64,000 bases of DNA from Prorocentrum cordatum (GCA_963575745.1 CAUYUJ010009602.1:1-64000); one strand, 5' to 3'. Numbered from the stretch's first letter, positions 21,337 through 32,529 are shown. The notes: generated by a model not told the origin, from the letters alone. Numbers and translations: made by a program.

Positions 21337-22434
21337 ATGGCGCTGGCGCTCCCAGGACTGGATATTAAGCAAGAGATTCGGTCCATCGGAGGCCCGTTCA
21401 AAGTGCACGGGCACCTCATGAACTTGCAGCTTGTTCACGTTCTGCGCGCCTTGGGCAAGAAGAAGAAGCCGTGGGATTCCGGCGCAACCGCCCTGACTCT
21501 TGGCATGGCCGGAGAACGGTACGAGATGTTGAAGTACGACGAGTCCAGCGTGCGTTCCTGTTGCGACTCGTTCTCAGGCATGAGGGACACGCTGGTGCAT
21601 TGCTACCAGCACCCTCCGTCAACGTTCCCTCAGTACAAAGAGCTAGAAGAGAAAATAGTGACATGCTTCAACGAGAACCGAACTCCCAAGTTGCAGACCC
21701 ATCGGACATCTAAGGGCGATGACCCTTATAATGGGTATTGGAACGCCCGCGTGCACTTGCGGGCGCTCAAGCCAGAGTCGCTGCGGCGAAACGCGTCGGT
21801 GACGTTCAGCATGCTCCCGCCCCCAGATATGGGCAAGCTCCTCGATCAGCTGCATGCCAGCGTCGGCACGGACAATGTTCGGGGGGCGTGTGAAAAACTG
21901 TCGTATTCTGGTAAGTGGGAAGAAATTCTAATGAGACTGTGTCTCGGCACGGGCAAGCAATGCCAGGCCGTGGACGAGGGCCCCGCCGACGACGAGCCTG
22001 ACGGGACACCGATGGCGCCCCGTGCTGCTCGCGGCGGACACGCCGCGAAGGTCGCAGTGGCGTGGTCGAACTATTACGAGACCTGCTACATGAGGCGGTG
22101 CCGTAGCTGCGGCGAGGACGGACTCGCGTACAAGAGCCTCGAACTTGCGGGCGCTGCAGACGGTCGGGTCTGCGCGTGCTGCAAGGAGCACGGCCGCCCA
22201 GACAAGGAGCATGGCATCGTGCATCCCAGCGGCCCAGCGAGGACATCCCAGACACCTGATCAGCTGGTGTCCAGGATTCCTGCGGGCAGCGGCCGCCTGC
22301 TTAAGTGCGGGCGGTGCGGCTACGCCGCGCTGCGGTGCGGACAGGGATCCTGCCGGCATACCAAGCGGTTCTGCGTAGTGTGCAATTCGAAGCAATTGCC
22401 AAGCATCAAGACGTGCCCGTGCTGCGGCGCGTGA
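21337..22434 (+). CDS. Cysteine-rich zinc-ribbon-like protein, unknown function, copy 2
   Basis: Duplicate of 5454-6551, same length and with all clustered cysteines kept. I count about 15 amino-acid replacements (for example E to K, W to R, L to P and Y to C) and about one silent change against copy 1. That is more replacement than neutral drift would give with selection absent, and gives no sign of purifying selection. Both copies may be non-functional, or the protein may be evolving fast. Confidence 0.55.
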   Translation: MALALPGLDIKQEIRSIGGPFKVHGHLMNLQLVHVLRALGKKKKPWDSGATALTLGMAGERYEMLKYDESSVRSCCDSFSGMRDTLVHCYQHPPSTFPQYKELEEKIVTCFNENRTPKLQTHRTSKGDDPYNGYWNARVHLRALKPESLRRNASVTFSMLPPPDMGKLLDQLHASVGTDNVRGACEKLSYSGKWEEILMRLCLGTGKQCQAVDEGPADDEPDGTPMAPRAARGGHAAKVAVAWSNYYETCYMRRCRSCGEDGLAYKSLELAGAADGRVCACCKEHGRPDKEHGIVHPSGPARTSQTPDQLVSRIPAGSGRLLKCGRCGYAALRCGQGSCRHTKRFCVVCNSKQLPSIKTCPCCGA

Positions 22435-22719
22435 CCGTCTGCAGCGCCAATCGGCCAGCAGGCGGGGGCCATGGCCAGCGAACGTCCCAACGCCATGCTG
22501 CCTTAGTGGCGCGGTTTCGGTTGCCGCGCGTGGATATTCAACGCATGGGCTGGGCACGTTATCGCAACGCTGCAGAACGCATCGCATTCGAGAAAAAGAA
22601 CGGTGCCGAGGCAGCAGCAGCGCGTGTAGTATATGCGGTGCTAGATGTCGTGTGCTGCGTTGCTTTGCGTTGTGTGGCGTCGTATTGCATGGCATTGCGT
22701 TGGGTTTGCATTGCCGAGG

Positions 22720-23160
22720 ACAGAGGAGGAGACAGGGAGAGGATGAAACTGGGTAGTGCGAAGAGAAGGGGGAGGGGAATATTTGAGCAGGAGGGGGGGA
22801 GACTCTCCCCCCTCCTCTCAGAGGAGGGGCGGTGGAGGAGGAGGAGGAGGAGGAAGCGGGAGGAGGCGGGAGGAGGAGGTGGGAGGAGGAGGGACTGCAA
22901 CGCCAGCGGCGTGCAGCTGCGAGGACCGCGGCCCGACCCAGTAGCAACGCAGCGGGCGCTGTCACCCGAGGAGGTGTGGGAGGACACCGAGGACGGAGGA
23001 GGAGGCAGGAAGAGAATGATATAGAGTAGTAGACATGGGAGGGATGTGGGGGAGGAGGAGGAGGAGGAGGAGGAGGAGGAGGAGGAGGAGGAGGAGGAGG
23101 AGGAGGAGGAGGAGGAGGAGGAGGAGGAGGAGGAGAGGAGGAGGAAGAGGAGGAGGATGC
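22720..23160. repeat. GGA-rich microsatellite region, copy 2
   Basis: Counterpart of 6840-7330. The dense block is shorter and purer (about 23050-23150). Confidence 0.9.
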
Positions 23161-23573
23161 ACTGCAACGCTATCGTCGAGCAGCGGCGAGGACGGCCGAA
23201 AGGTTGATCTCGTTGCGGTCGGTGCAGGAGGAGGGCCCCGATGCAAGCAACTGTGGCGCCTGGGATTGGTTTGTAATAGTGAAGATGATGACGGTTATGA
23301 TGACGGTCATGACGGTGATGGTGATGATGGTCATGGTATGAATGATGATGCTGGTAATGACGATGAGTATCATGCTGATAGCGATGATGATGGTGGTATT
23401 CATGATAAGGATGATGCTGATGATGGCGACGATGATGAAGATGAGGCTGGCGATGATGATGATAATGGTGGTGGTGATAATGATGAGTGTATATTGGCGC
23501 CTTATCTTACGGCCGGTGCTGCCGACCCCGCCGACGACGATGAAGACGAGGAGGGGGAGGAGGAGGAGGAACC

Positions 23574-23676
23574 CTGTGTTGCTACTGGGTCGGAGGACTG
23601 TTCCCGACAGTAACTTTTCATGGTCATCATGATCCTCCTCCGCCCCCGCCCCTTTTCGGGCCCAGTAGCAACGCAA
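23574..23676. mobile_element. Inverted-repeat element in the GAT region, copy 2
   Basis: Counterpart of the unit at 7746. The right end is mutated to GCAACGCA. Confidence 0.75.
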
Positions 23677-24259
23677 TGGTGGTCATATCGCACGTTCATT
23701 TCGAGGTCATGATGATGATGGGGATGATGCTAATGAAGACCAGGACGAGAATGATGATAATGATGACGATGATGATAATGATGGTGACGATGATGATGGT
23801 AATGATGATGATGATGGCGATGATGATGATAATGATGATGACGATGATGATGGTAATGATGATGATGATGACGATGATGATGATGATGATGAGGGCGACT
23901 ATGGTGAAATGATGGCCGTGGAAATGAAAATGATGATGCTGATGAAGTTGATGATGACGATGGTGATGGCGGTGATGATGATAATTGTAACTTGATGGCC
24001 TAATTTACCGCCGGTGCCGGATGGTCATGATTTGATGAAAACGTGGGTGATAATGATGATGACGATGATGATAATGATGATGACGACGGTGATGGTAATG
24101 ATGATGACGGTGATGATGATGAGGATGACGACTCTGGTGGTAATAGTGGCCATGGTAATGATGATGATGGTGAACTTGATGATGATGGTGGTGGCGGTGA
24201 TGATGACAAGTGTAATGTGGCTGCGTTGCCATTGCGTTCGCTCGTGTCGCTGCGCCCCC

Positions 24260-24364
24260 CTGTGTTGCTACTGGGTCGGAGGACTGTTCCCGACAGCAAC
24301 TTCTCTTGGTCATCATGATCTTCCTCCTCCGCCCCCGCCTCTTTCGGACCCAGTAGCAACACAG
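24260..24364. mobile_element. Inverted-repeat element in the GAT region, copy 2
   Basis: Counterpart of the unit at 8434 with well-preserved inverted ends. Confidence 0.8.
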
Positions 24365-24890
24365 TGGTGGCCATATCGCACTTTCAGTTCGAGGTCATAA
24401 TGATGATGGGTATGCTTTGAATGAAGACGAGGATGATGATGATGACGATGATGATGACGATGATGATGGTAATGATGATGATGATGATGAGGAGGAGGAG
24501 GAGGAGGATGACGACTATGGTGGTAATGATGGTCATGGTACTGATGATGATGATGATGATGATGAATTTGATGATGATGATGGTGATGGCGGTGACAATG
24601 ATGAGTGTCACTTAATGGCCTAACTTGCGGCGGGTGCCAGATGGGAATGATTTTGATGAAGACGTGGATGATAAAGGTGATGATGACAATGATGACAATG
24701 ATGATGACGATGATGATGGTAATGGTGATGATGACGATGACGATGAGGATGACGACTATGGTGGTAATGACGGCCATGGTAATGATGATGATGAATTGTG
24801 ATGACGATGATGACGATGGTGACGGCGGTGATGATGATAAGTGTAATGTGGCTGCGTTGCAATTGCGTTCGCTCGTGTCGCTGCGCCCCC

Positions 24891-24992
24891 CTTTGTTGCT
24901 ACTGGGTCGGAGGACTGTTCCCGACAGCAACTTTTCATGGTCATCATGATCCTCCTCCGCCCCCGCCTCTTTCAGACCCAGTAGCAACACAG
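24891..24992. mobile_element. Inverted-repeat element in the GAT region, copy 2
   Basis: Counterpart of the unit at 9053. The left end is mutated (CTTTGTTGCTACTGGGTC). Confidence 0.75.
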
Positions 24993-25561
24993 TGGTGGCC
25001 ATATCACACTTTCAATTCGAGGTCATAATGATGATGATGATGATGATGATGATGATGGGGATGTTTTTGATGAAGACGAGGATGATGATGATGACGGTGA
25101 TGATGGTAATGATGATGATGACGATGATGCTGAGGATGGCGACTATGGTGTCAGTGATGGACATGGTAATGATGATGATGATGACGGTGAATTTGTTGAT
25201 GATGATGGTGGTGGCTGTGATGATGATAAGTGTAATGTGATGGCCTACTGGCCTTGTGGGTGCTCACTCGACCCCCCGTCTTTCAAGCTACAGGTGCAAC
25301 CTAGGCGGCGCAATCTACATGGTGCAGGGTATGTGGTGCAACGTACATGGTGCAGAGTATGTGGTGCAAGCGGTGCCGTGTATGAGTCGCAACCTATGTG
25401 TTGCAAGCTATGTGGCGCAACTTATGCCAATCAATGACACGAAATTCAAGATATGCGATCGCTTGCGTGCTTCTGTTCAAAGACGTGTGGCTCAAGCTCT
25501 TTGGCTGTATCGTTGGATCGCTGGCGGTTGTCCGACGAGGCTCGCGCCCGCTCGACCCGCG

Positions 25562-27619
25562 ATGCCGTTGTTCATCGACGAGGCCATGGGCGCCTTGAAG
25601 AACCAGGACATGACCTACTCGGAATTGGACGTCGCCGCCGTGTCCAGCAAGGCGGCGGGGGACATTGACGGGCCCATCGACGTCGGCACTTTTGCCCGCG
25701 GTGCTCTGCGGAAGCTGGGCGAGGTGAGGGTGACCAGGTCTCCCTTCGACGTCGTGGAAGAGTTTCCGATGCCAGAGAATCTGGACCAGGTCATGGAGCA
25801 GATCGCGGGGCAGACGTACACCGACGTGCCGCCTGCTCTTCGCCCAGGCGCTGAGCTCCCCGAAGGCACCACATACTCCGTTGTCGTTGGTGGCAACGGC
25901 AACGGCGCTGCCGTCGCCGTCAAGATCTACGCGTTCCAGAACCAGGTGCCCTTGAAGACCGCACAGGAGCTCGTGATCGGGACTGGGTATGCTCCAATAG
26001 CGAGAAAAGGCCCATGGCTCCACAAGAAAACCCTGCAGTGGTTGCTTGATCGCATCCCTGGCCACCGCGTCGGTTGGGCAAGCGTGGAGGAGAAGCAACG
26101 GGCGAAACCGACAGACGGCGAACAGAAGAGATGGGAGGCCACGGACGAGGAGCTCGAAGAGGGCATTGACTTCATCAACAAGCACGCGCCCGCCGTGAAC
26201 GACATGAACCAACAGTGGCTCTTCATTGAGAAGAACATCAAGCCGAGCAGCGGGTCCAAGATTGCGGGGTGGCCGTGGGCTAAAGTTGCTAACGCAGTGC
26301 ACAACCGAGCGAAGGCAGCAACGGGGTGCGCCAAGGTTGAGCGTTCGTTCCCCCTGTGCGTGTTCGACTTGCACCCGCTGTGGCCAGAAGTGTTGCCTCC
26401 GTGCATTTTTACGCTCCTATCGCAGCTTGGACTCCTCTTCTTTGGCTTGCCTGGCATCGGCAAGACGCCCACTTTCATCGTGCTCGCCATGGCCATGGGC
26501 CGCTGCACTGCGGCGCGCTCGGGCGGTTATCTACTCCCTGGATGGCGCCGCAGCAAGTCGATGGACGGCTTCAAGTCCAGCCAGGGGACAGCGTCCGAGG
26601 GCACTCTCCTTGACGACCCTGGCATGTGGCATCTCTCGATCGATGACCTGAAGTCCTTCTTCGACGCCGCAGAGGACACCTTCGCCAGGGCCAGGTACAA
26701 CGACGCCAAGTTCGTGAAGAACTCAGCGCGGTGCTTGGCGGAGAATGAGTTCGATGAGAAGGACGAACCGCCCGCGGATGACCGAACCATTACCACCGCG
26801 GCCGAGGCTGAGAAGCTGTTCATGAAGCCGTTCTCGGGGTGGAAGCAGGCGCATGTCCTCGCGGTGCTCAGGCGCACCGTCGCGTGCGTCGCTGGTCGCC
26901 ACTCCATGTACCTTCGCTTTCCCAGCAGCGACCCCGACGCGGTGGTCCACCGCATCAGCTTCGACAACATCGAGAAGGACTGGTTGCGCGACAAGCAGTA
27001 CTGGGGCAATGACAACAAGAAGTACTACAACCTCTACAAGCAGGGCATGGAGGTGTTCTACGACAACTTCGACGAGCAGTTGCAGGGGGAGCAGGACTTG
27101 ATCGACCGTGCCGTGACCGTGCGCGGGGACAAGCTGGCCGACGCCTAAATCGCCGAGTGCAACGAGTCCTTGCAGGCCAAGCTGCTCTCCGTCATGGAGT
27201 TGTCCTCCAGGCTGAGCGCGGCGCCGCCGCGCCCCGAGGCCGAGGCCAGCGACGGGGCCTCCATGTTCAGCGCGGCGCCGCCTAGCCCCGAGGCCGAGGC
27301 CAGCGGCGGGGCGATCGCTCTCCACGTGCGCCCAGATGGAGACGGGAGTTACGTGTTCCCGACGGGGCCGCAGGTACCGCGCACCGGCACCAAGCGCAGC
27401 CGGTGCCGCATCGACGGCGTGGGGGCGAGGGGGGTGCGTCCGAGGGGCTCCCCGCCGTCGCTTGTCGAGGGCCAGCCCGACATCCTGGCCGTGGAGCTGG
27501 GGGCGATGCTCGAGGCCGAGGGCTTGGCCACGCAGCCTGGCGTCGAGGCAAGCCCGCAGGCGTTGTCGCCGAGCAGTCCTCCGCTCTTCCCACCAGTAGG
27601 CATGGGGGGGGAGGATTGA
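25562..27619 (+). pseudogene. P-loop ATPase/helicase-like (SF3/AAA type), copy 2, one in-frame stop
   Basis: ATG at 25562. Walker A GLPGIGKT is at about residues 295-302, Walker B-like GTLLDDP at 347-353 with two acidic residues, RARYNDAKF at about 380, and CLAENEFDE at 391-399, where the Asn sits as a sensor-1/motif C candidate. This order fits compact SF3 helicases and AAA+ proteins. The N-terminal half (about 1-280) is unrecognised and shows no Rep nuclease motif that I can see. TAA at 27146-27148 interrupts the frame after KLADA, and the same frame then continues (IAECNESLQAKLLSVMEL...) to a stop at 27619. The natural C-terminus was therefore probably at 27619 and this copy carries a nonsense change. 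Host of origin and function are unknown. Confidence 0.6.
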
Positions 27620-28465
27620 GCAGCCATTGCATGAGAGCTCGGAGCGCGCCGCGGCCTGGGCCCCGCCGCGCGCCCGCGCGCAATCTACCTTAGAGATGCC
27701 CCGCTACTGGCCCATGCCAAGCTGACGACCAGGCGAGCAATGAAGTCATGGGGGGGGGGGGGGGCGATCGTCGGCACGTGGCATTGGCTGGTAGCGAGGG
27801 CGGGCTCGGACATCTAGCGCATGACTTCGCAGCGGTGGTCGGGGCTGACCGCTCTCCGTCAGCGCGAGGGCTTTGTGGTCGCTCACGGGCCTGGCATCCT
27901 AGAGCTCTCTCGCAGGATGCACGTTCGGGGGCGAGGATCGGGGTCGCCCGGGTAGAATGAGAAACAAAATGCACATAGGCTCCGCCGAGTCCGCCTACGC
28001 TGTGGTCACTGTGACCAGCAGCAGCACAGCGACACGAGCGAACGCAAGAGCAACGCAGTGAGGCGTGAGACCTCGAACTGAAAGTGCGATATGGCCACCG
28101 CTGCGTTGCTACTGGGTCCGAGAGAGGCGGGGGGGGAGGAGGGTCATGATGACCATGAAAAGTTGCCGTCGGGAACAGTCCTCCGACCCAGTAGCAGCAC
28201 AGGGGGGGCGCAGCGACGCGAGCGAACGCAATTGCAACTCAGCGAGGCGTGATACCTCCAAGTAGAAGTGCGAGATGACCACCACTGCGTTGCTACTGCG
28301 AGTCGCGAGATCACCAGGAGCGTTCGAGGCACGACCAAATCACACGTTTATGTTGTGGCCGCCCGCGCCTGCCCGAGGCATCTGGCGATTTCTTCGGCTC
28401 GAGCGCGCTGCGCCTGCCATCTCTGCAGGCGCCGCGGCCGCGCGGCGGCGGGGGCGCCCTTGGCC
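27620..28465. other. Spacer between ATPase and transposase pseudogenes
   Basis: Contains a G14 run at about 27750-27763, the isolated inverted-repeat element at 28101-28202 and its usual flanking spacers on both sides. No coding feature is recognised. Confidence 0.6.
28101..28202. mobile_element. Isolated inverted-repeat element outside the duplication
   Basis: A thirteenth copy, with the usual flanks GCGATATGGCCACC upstream and GCAGCGACGCGAGCGAACGC downstream. It sits between the ATPase gene end and the transposase pseudogene, so the family is not confined to the duplicated segment. Confidence 0.75.
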
Positions 28466-29873
28466 ATGGCGCCGAGTAAGCGCCATCGCTGCAGCTGCTG
28501 CGGCATGTCGGGGCACACCGTGGCGACGTGCCCGAGCCCTGGCGCTGCTGTCGCCAAGAGTCTGAAGGCGAAGATCAGCCGCTTGGAGAAGACCAGCGCC
28601 AAGCCGAGGACGGGCCAGCTGAGGGCGAGCCAGCCGAAGTCGTTCAAGAAGTTGCGGCGCCAGCGCTCCAAGCTGCACTCGGCTGGCCACAGCGAGAAGC
28701 GCGCCATCGCGTTGCAGGCCAATTTGGAGAAGAAGAACCTGTTCGCGCGGGGCCGAAGGCTCGGTTGCAGCCTGCGAGGAGCTGGTCTAAGCGGGCTTCC
28801 TCGCTCGGGCACCTCTTCGCTGCCCGACATGCGCGAGGGGGCACCTTTCGGACGCCCCGTGCAGTCGGGCCAGGGGCGGTGCCACCAACAAGGACTTGCT
28901 CTACTTCCGCTGCAACGATTGGGGGTGCCACTGCTACCGCAGCGTCGTGAAGTTCTCGAAGATTCCGTGCAAGCTGATCGGGCAATTGCGCTGCGTCCAG
29001 CTGAGGTCGCTCCTCGAATCCTATACGGACGCGGCGGGCCAGGGCAGCGCCAGCGCGCGGAAGGCTGCCAAGTCGGCATACTGCGGGTACAAAGTCGCGC
29101 ACCGCCTGCACAGGTATCTGCGCGGCTTGGAGGCGGACGCAGGGGACAAGGAGAACGAGTCGAGGCAGCTCGGCGGGGAGATCGAGCCCATCCGCAACGT
29201 CGAGGGCGACGGCGCGCTGGCCAGGAAGATCAGGGTGATCAGCAAGAGCACGACGTGGCGGACCGAGATCGCAGAGGCGAAGAAGAGGACGATCGCATAC
29301 CTGAGGTTGAAGGCATGCAGGGCGAAGAAGCGGTCCTGCAAGTTCGTGGAGCCCAAGCGCTACATGGTCCACGTCCGCTACGTGGGGCTTTGTGAGCGAG
29401 GTGGCAGGGTGGCCGCTGCCCCACTTCCTGTCCGCGTGGTGCCGCCTGGCACGGCGCCGCCGCCCGAGGCGCAGGGCGAGGTTCTCAAGTCGGGCATCAT
29501 GAACAGACTGGTGAGGAAGAAGAAGGTGTTCCTCTTCTCCGATGGCGCACTGGCCTGGCCCAAGATCGTCGAGCAGCAGAACAAGGCAGGCCGCAACTTC
29601 GCGCTGTCGGCGGTGGTGCACCAGAAGCGGCAGTGCACGAAGCTCATTGCCAAGAAGAAGAGGGGGCAGTCCCGCCTGGCTGGCACGCAGGCAATGTACT
29701 CACGGTGGAAGTACATGAAGTCGTACATCCCGCGGACCCTGAAGGCCGCCAAGGGTCGCGCCGTGAACCCTGAGCTGCGCACATACATCATGTCGTGGCA
29801 GTGGAGGCAGAACTTGGCATGCACGGGCGCCGCGCTGTGGGAGAGCGTGGCCAGCCTGGCGGGGGCGTCGTAG
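28466..29873 (+). pseudogene. ISXO2-like DNA transposase (Merlin/IS1595 type), broken
   Basis: Starts at the ATG of MAPSKRHRCSCCGMSGHT, a CCHC zinc knuckle (C-x2-C-x4-H-x4-C). The frame shifts by one base in the GGGG of 28749-28752, and a TAA lies in the new frame at 28788-28790. It then runs through a zinc-ribbon-like CPTC...C...FRCNDWGCHC to the catalytic half: FLFSDGALAWPKIVEQQ, VVHQKRQCTK, AGTQAMYSRWKYMKSYIPRT and INxxxWQWRQN-like ILMSWQWRQ, ending at 29873. These blocks match my knowledge of ISXO2-like transposases common in dinoflagellate genomes. The first catalytic Asp is not evident. I found no terminal inverted repeats. Confidence 0.65.
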
Positions 29874-29879
29874 CTGTGC

Positions 29880-30170
29880 GCAGGCCAACTTTAGACAGAG
29901 CGCCGCCTAGAGCTTCGGAGCTAGTTGTGCTGCGCGGGCGGGCTCGCCGCTACACGGGGCGGTAGCGGGGGTGGCGCGCGCGCCCCGCGCAGCATCGCTG
30001 GGCATTGAATTTGGACCGTTCGTGGCATAGCAGCACGCGCAGCCATATATTCTATCGCCATCGTAGTCGTCGCGTCACATTTCGGGATGACGATCAAGGA
30101 AGAATGAAGATGCGATGGCGTCCGACAGGCCCCAAGCGCCTCGGTTCAAATCCCCGTGGGTCCCCAGTGT
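29880..30170. other. Spacer with a T-arm-like sequence
   Basis: GGTTCAAATCC at about 30143-30153 resembles a tRNA B box, but the sequence before it does not fold as a tRNA (no matching acceptor stem). It lies directly before a (TTG)n array. A similar (TTG)n next to GGACACTGGGGGCCCAC occurs at 3122-3163, and its reverse complement is partly present here, which suggests a dispersed repeat. Confidence 0.35.
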
Positions 30171-30177
30171 CCTTGTT

Positions 30178-30313
30178 CCCTTGTTGTTGTTGTTGTTGCT
30201 GCTGCTGATGCTGTTGTTGTTGATGTTGGTGTTGTTGTTGTTGTTGGTGTTGTTGTTGTTGGTGGTGGTGGTGGTGTTGTTGTTGTTGGTGTTGGTGTTG
30301 GTGTTGTTGTTGG

Positions 30314-30359
<46 letters not shown>

Positions 30360-30382
30360 GCTGTTGTTGTTGTTGTTGTTAT
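30178..30382. repeat. (TTG)n microsatellite
   Basis: About 200 bp of TTG with GTG/CTG interruptions, ending in a T run. Confidence 0.95.
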
Positions 30383-30399
30383 TTTTTTCTTCCTTTCTG

Positions 30400-32080
30400 A
30401 AACCATATTATTTCTGGAGGTTGGGGGGTGGGTGGGTGGGTTTGTCGTCCCGCCTCCCCGATCTCCCAGGTCAGCTGTCCTGGCTTGAGTCTGCCACACT
30501 GGCCCATTGTTGGGCCCGTGTGTGAGGATATGTTTGGGGCGGCCTTCGCGTGCTCTCAATTCGTTATGTGAGGGATTGTGCGCTTTTCTCCTTTTCCCAA
30601 TCGTTGTTGCCCGTCCCGCACCCTGACTCGGCGCGTCCCTTCATGCGCTCGCTACTCCTCTTGCCTCCTCATCTCCAATGTCGCGCGCTCCAGGGGGCGC
30701 CAGCTGTTGCCCAGACCTCTCCTCCTTAGTTGCTCGTTTGGGGGATCCTCCTGGGGTCCACCCAATGCAAACCTCTTAAGTGGGGCCCGAGTAGATAGGG
30801 TCGGAGAACCGCCCCGCATCGCCGATGCAGCGTACCCAACGAGCGAGGCTCCCAGCTAACGGATATGTTCGAATCCAGTTTGCCTTTCGTCTGATTCGAG
30901 TCTGATTCAAGTTCGACACAAGTCGACGGACGTTCAACGCAGCATCGACGCATGAGCGGAGCAAGTGGCTTCAGGAAGGTCCCCAGAACGAGCATCTGAC
31001 CCTCTTCCCCGCCTCAACCCCAGGAGACGCTCGGTGCCGCCAGCCTCGGCTGCGTGCCCCATGCAGAGTGCGAGGCGCTGCTCGGGAAGCTGCGGTGGGC
31101 GTCCGGCGAGCCCCCCCCGTTGGGGGGGGGCTGGGTGGGGTCCGCACGACGGGACGATTCTATTTCAGTTTAATTGTTTGTTTTTTTTGTTTTGTTTCCT
31201 CCTTTTGGGCCCTTCGGGGCTGTCATCGGGCCCCAGGGCCATCAAACAGGACCTGGGACAAAAATACTTCTGGGGAAGGGATCGGAAACTCGTGGGCCGC
31301 GGGTTGAAACAATCTTGTCGGATGTTTGCGGATCATTTCGCCAGAGTGACGTCTGGTCCGGGCCCACTGGTTTCCCCCGTTCGCTGGATGCGATGCGATG
31401 GCAGCGGTTTGCGCGCGTGGGGTTACCCCCCCTGGCGTCCTGAGAGCCGCGCACCAGCGCCATCCTTGCCACAGGGTCGCTCTTGCGTGCAGCCGGCGTG
31501 TAGCCAGAGCATGACTCAGCATGAAGATCAACAGACCGAGGGAGTCGAGGCTCGAAGTAGTTTCTCTCCCTTTCGGGTTTCCGAAGTTCTCACTAGAATA
31601 CGCCCCGGGAGAGGTCCAGGGGCTGTTTTTTTAGTGGCCAAGGCGCCCTCGTAGCCGCGGCCCGATCCGCCTCGACAGTTTGTCAGAACGCACCGCTGGA
31701 GAGCTCCAGGGGTTCATTTTGAGGAGGGTGGTCCAGACATCTGTCCACTCGACAGCCCAGAAATCCGATGCCTTGATTTTTTGAATGCGGGGTCCCTGGA
31801 AGTCCTGACCCTTTCCCCATGGTGGGTCTCTTATCCCGATTCGTTTTTTGGTGGTCCCGGGGCCCGGCGAGAGTTCCCAGGGGCCGAACACCGAAAACAG
31901 AGAAACACATGCGTATGGTTTTGTTCAATATTTTGGTTGTGCTTGAGTCCGAGATGTTTTCTTTGTGTTAGCGTCTGGAGGCAGTTTGTACGCCTTGGGA
32001 CAATCGACAGCCTGCCCCCCAGATGAAAGGGGAGCCCTGAGCGGGGAGGGAGACCGACAGGTCGGGGGGCCTGCATGTCT
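30400..32080. other. Intergenic stretch, no gene recognised
   Basis: Mixed sequence with phrases such as GGGCCCCAGGGCCATC at about 31226 and GGTCCCGGGGCCC at about 31852. Similar phrases recur loosely at 59340-59530, so degenerate dispersed repeats are likely. No open frame with a recognisable motif was seen. Confidence 0.45.
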
Positions 32081-32124
32081 TGAATACGACGAGCCGTCGG
32101 ATATTTCTGGTGGGAGGCAGGGTC

Positions 32125-32245
32125 GAGGTTGGAGGATCAATCTTCGACGGTCGAGGTTTCGGTCTTCGAGGTTCGGGGATCGAGGATCGATCTTCGAGGC
32201 TCGAGGATCGATCATTGAGGTTCGAAGATCGATCTTCGAGCCGTC
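32125..32245. repeat. Degenerate GATCGATCTTCGAGG repeat
   Basis: About eight units combining TTCGAGG and GATCGATC, several of them self-complementary. Confidence 0.75.
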
Positions 32246-32529
32246 GGATGCCTGGGAGGGGGGGGGGGTCGGGTTTCATGGATAGATGGTGTTTTCGAGG
32301 GTCGAGGTCCGAGACTTCTGGTTTCTATAGGGTCCTTCAACATATGTTATGGTTCCGTGGTCTTTGGATGTTCCTTGTCATCTTGAACGGTCGAGGTTTG
32401 TGGTTTCTGGGTTTTCCCCAAACGTTGCTTGCTCTTAGGGGTTCTTACTTGTGTTGTATGGAACTGGGTTGTGCCTTCGGTCTGGCGGCTATGTGGTCGC
32501 CGTCGCCGCCCCTTCGCCGCCGCGTCGCC

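Larger units (their letters stand above)
23280..25240. repeat. GAT/GAC-rich higher-order repeat region, copy 2
   Basis: Counterpart of 7440-9395, with the same order of interruptions and small GAT-number changes. Confidence 0.85.
15892..26953. repeat. Segmental duplication, copy 2
   Basis: Second copy of the 11.1-kb segment. It is the more complete one in this window: the retrotransposon RT continues upstream to about 14.9 kb and the ATPase frame continues downstream to 27619. Differences from copy 1 are mostly single substitutions, plus length changes in CCT, GGA and GAT arrays and a 6-bp difference in the ATPase frame. Confidence 0.95.

Noticed and set aside
30120-30165. tRNA gene
   Set aside because: A T-arm-like GGTTCAAATCC is present, but I cannot form an acceptor stem, D-arm or anticodon stem around it.
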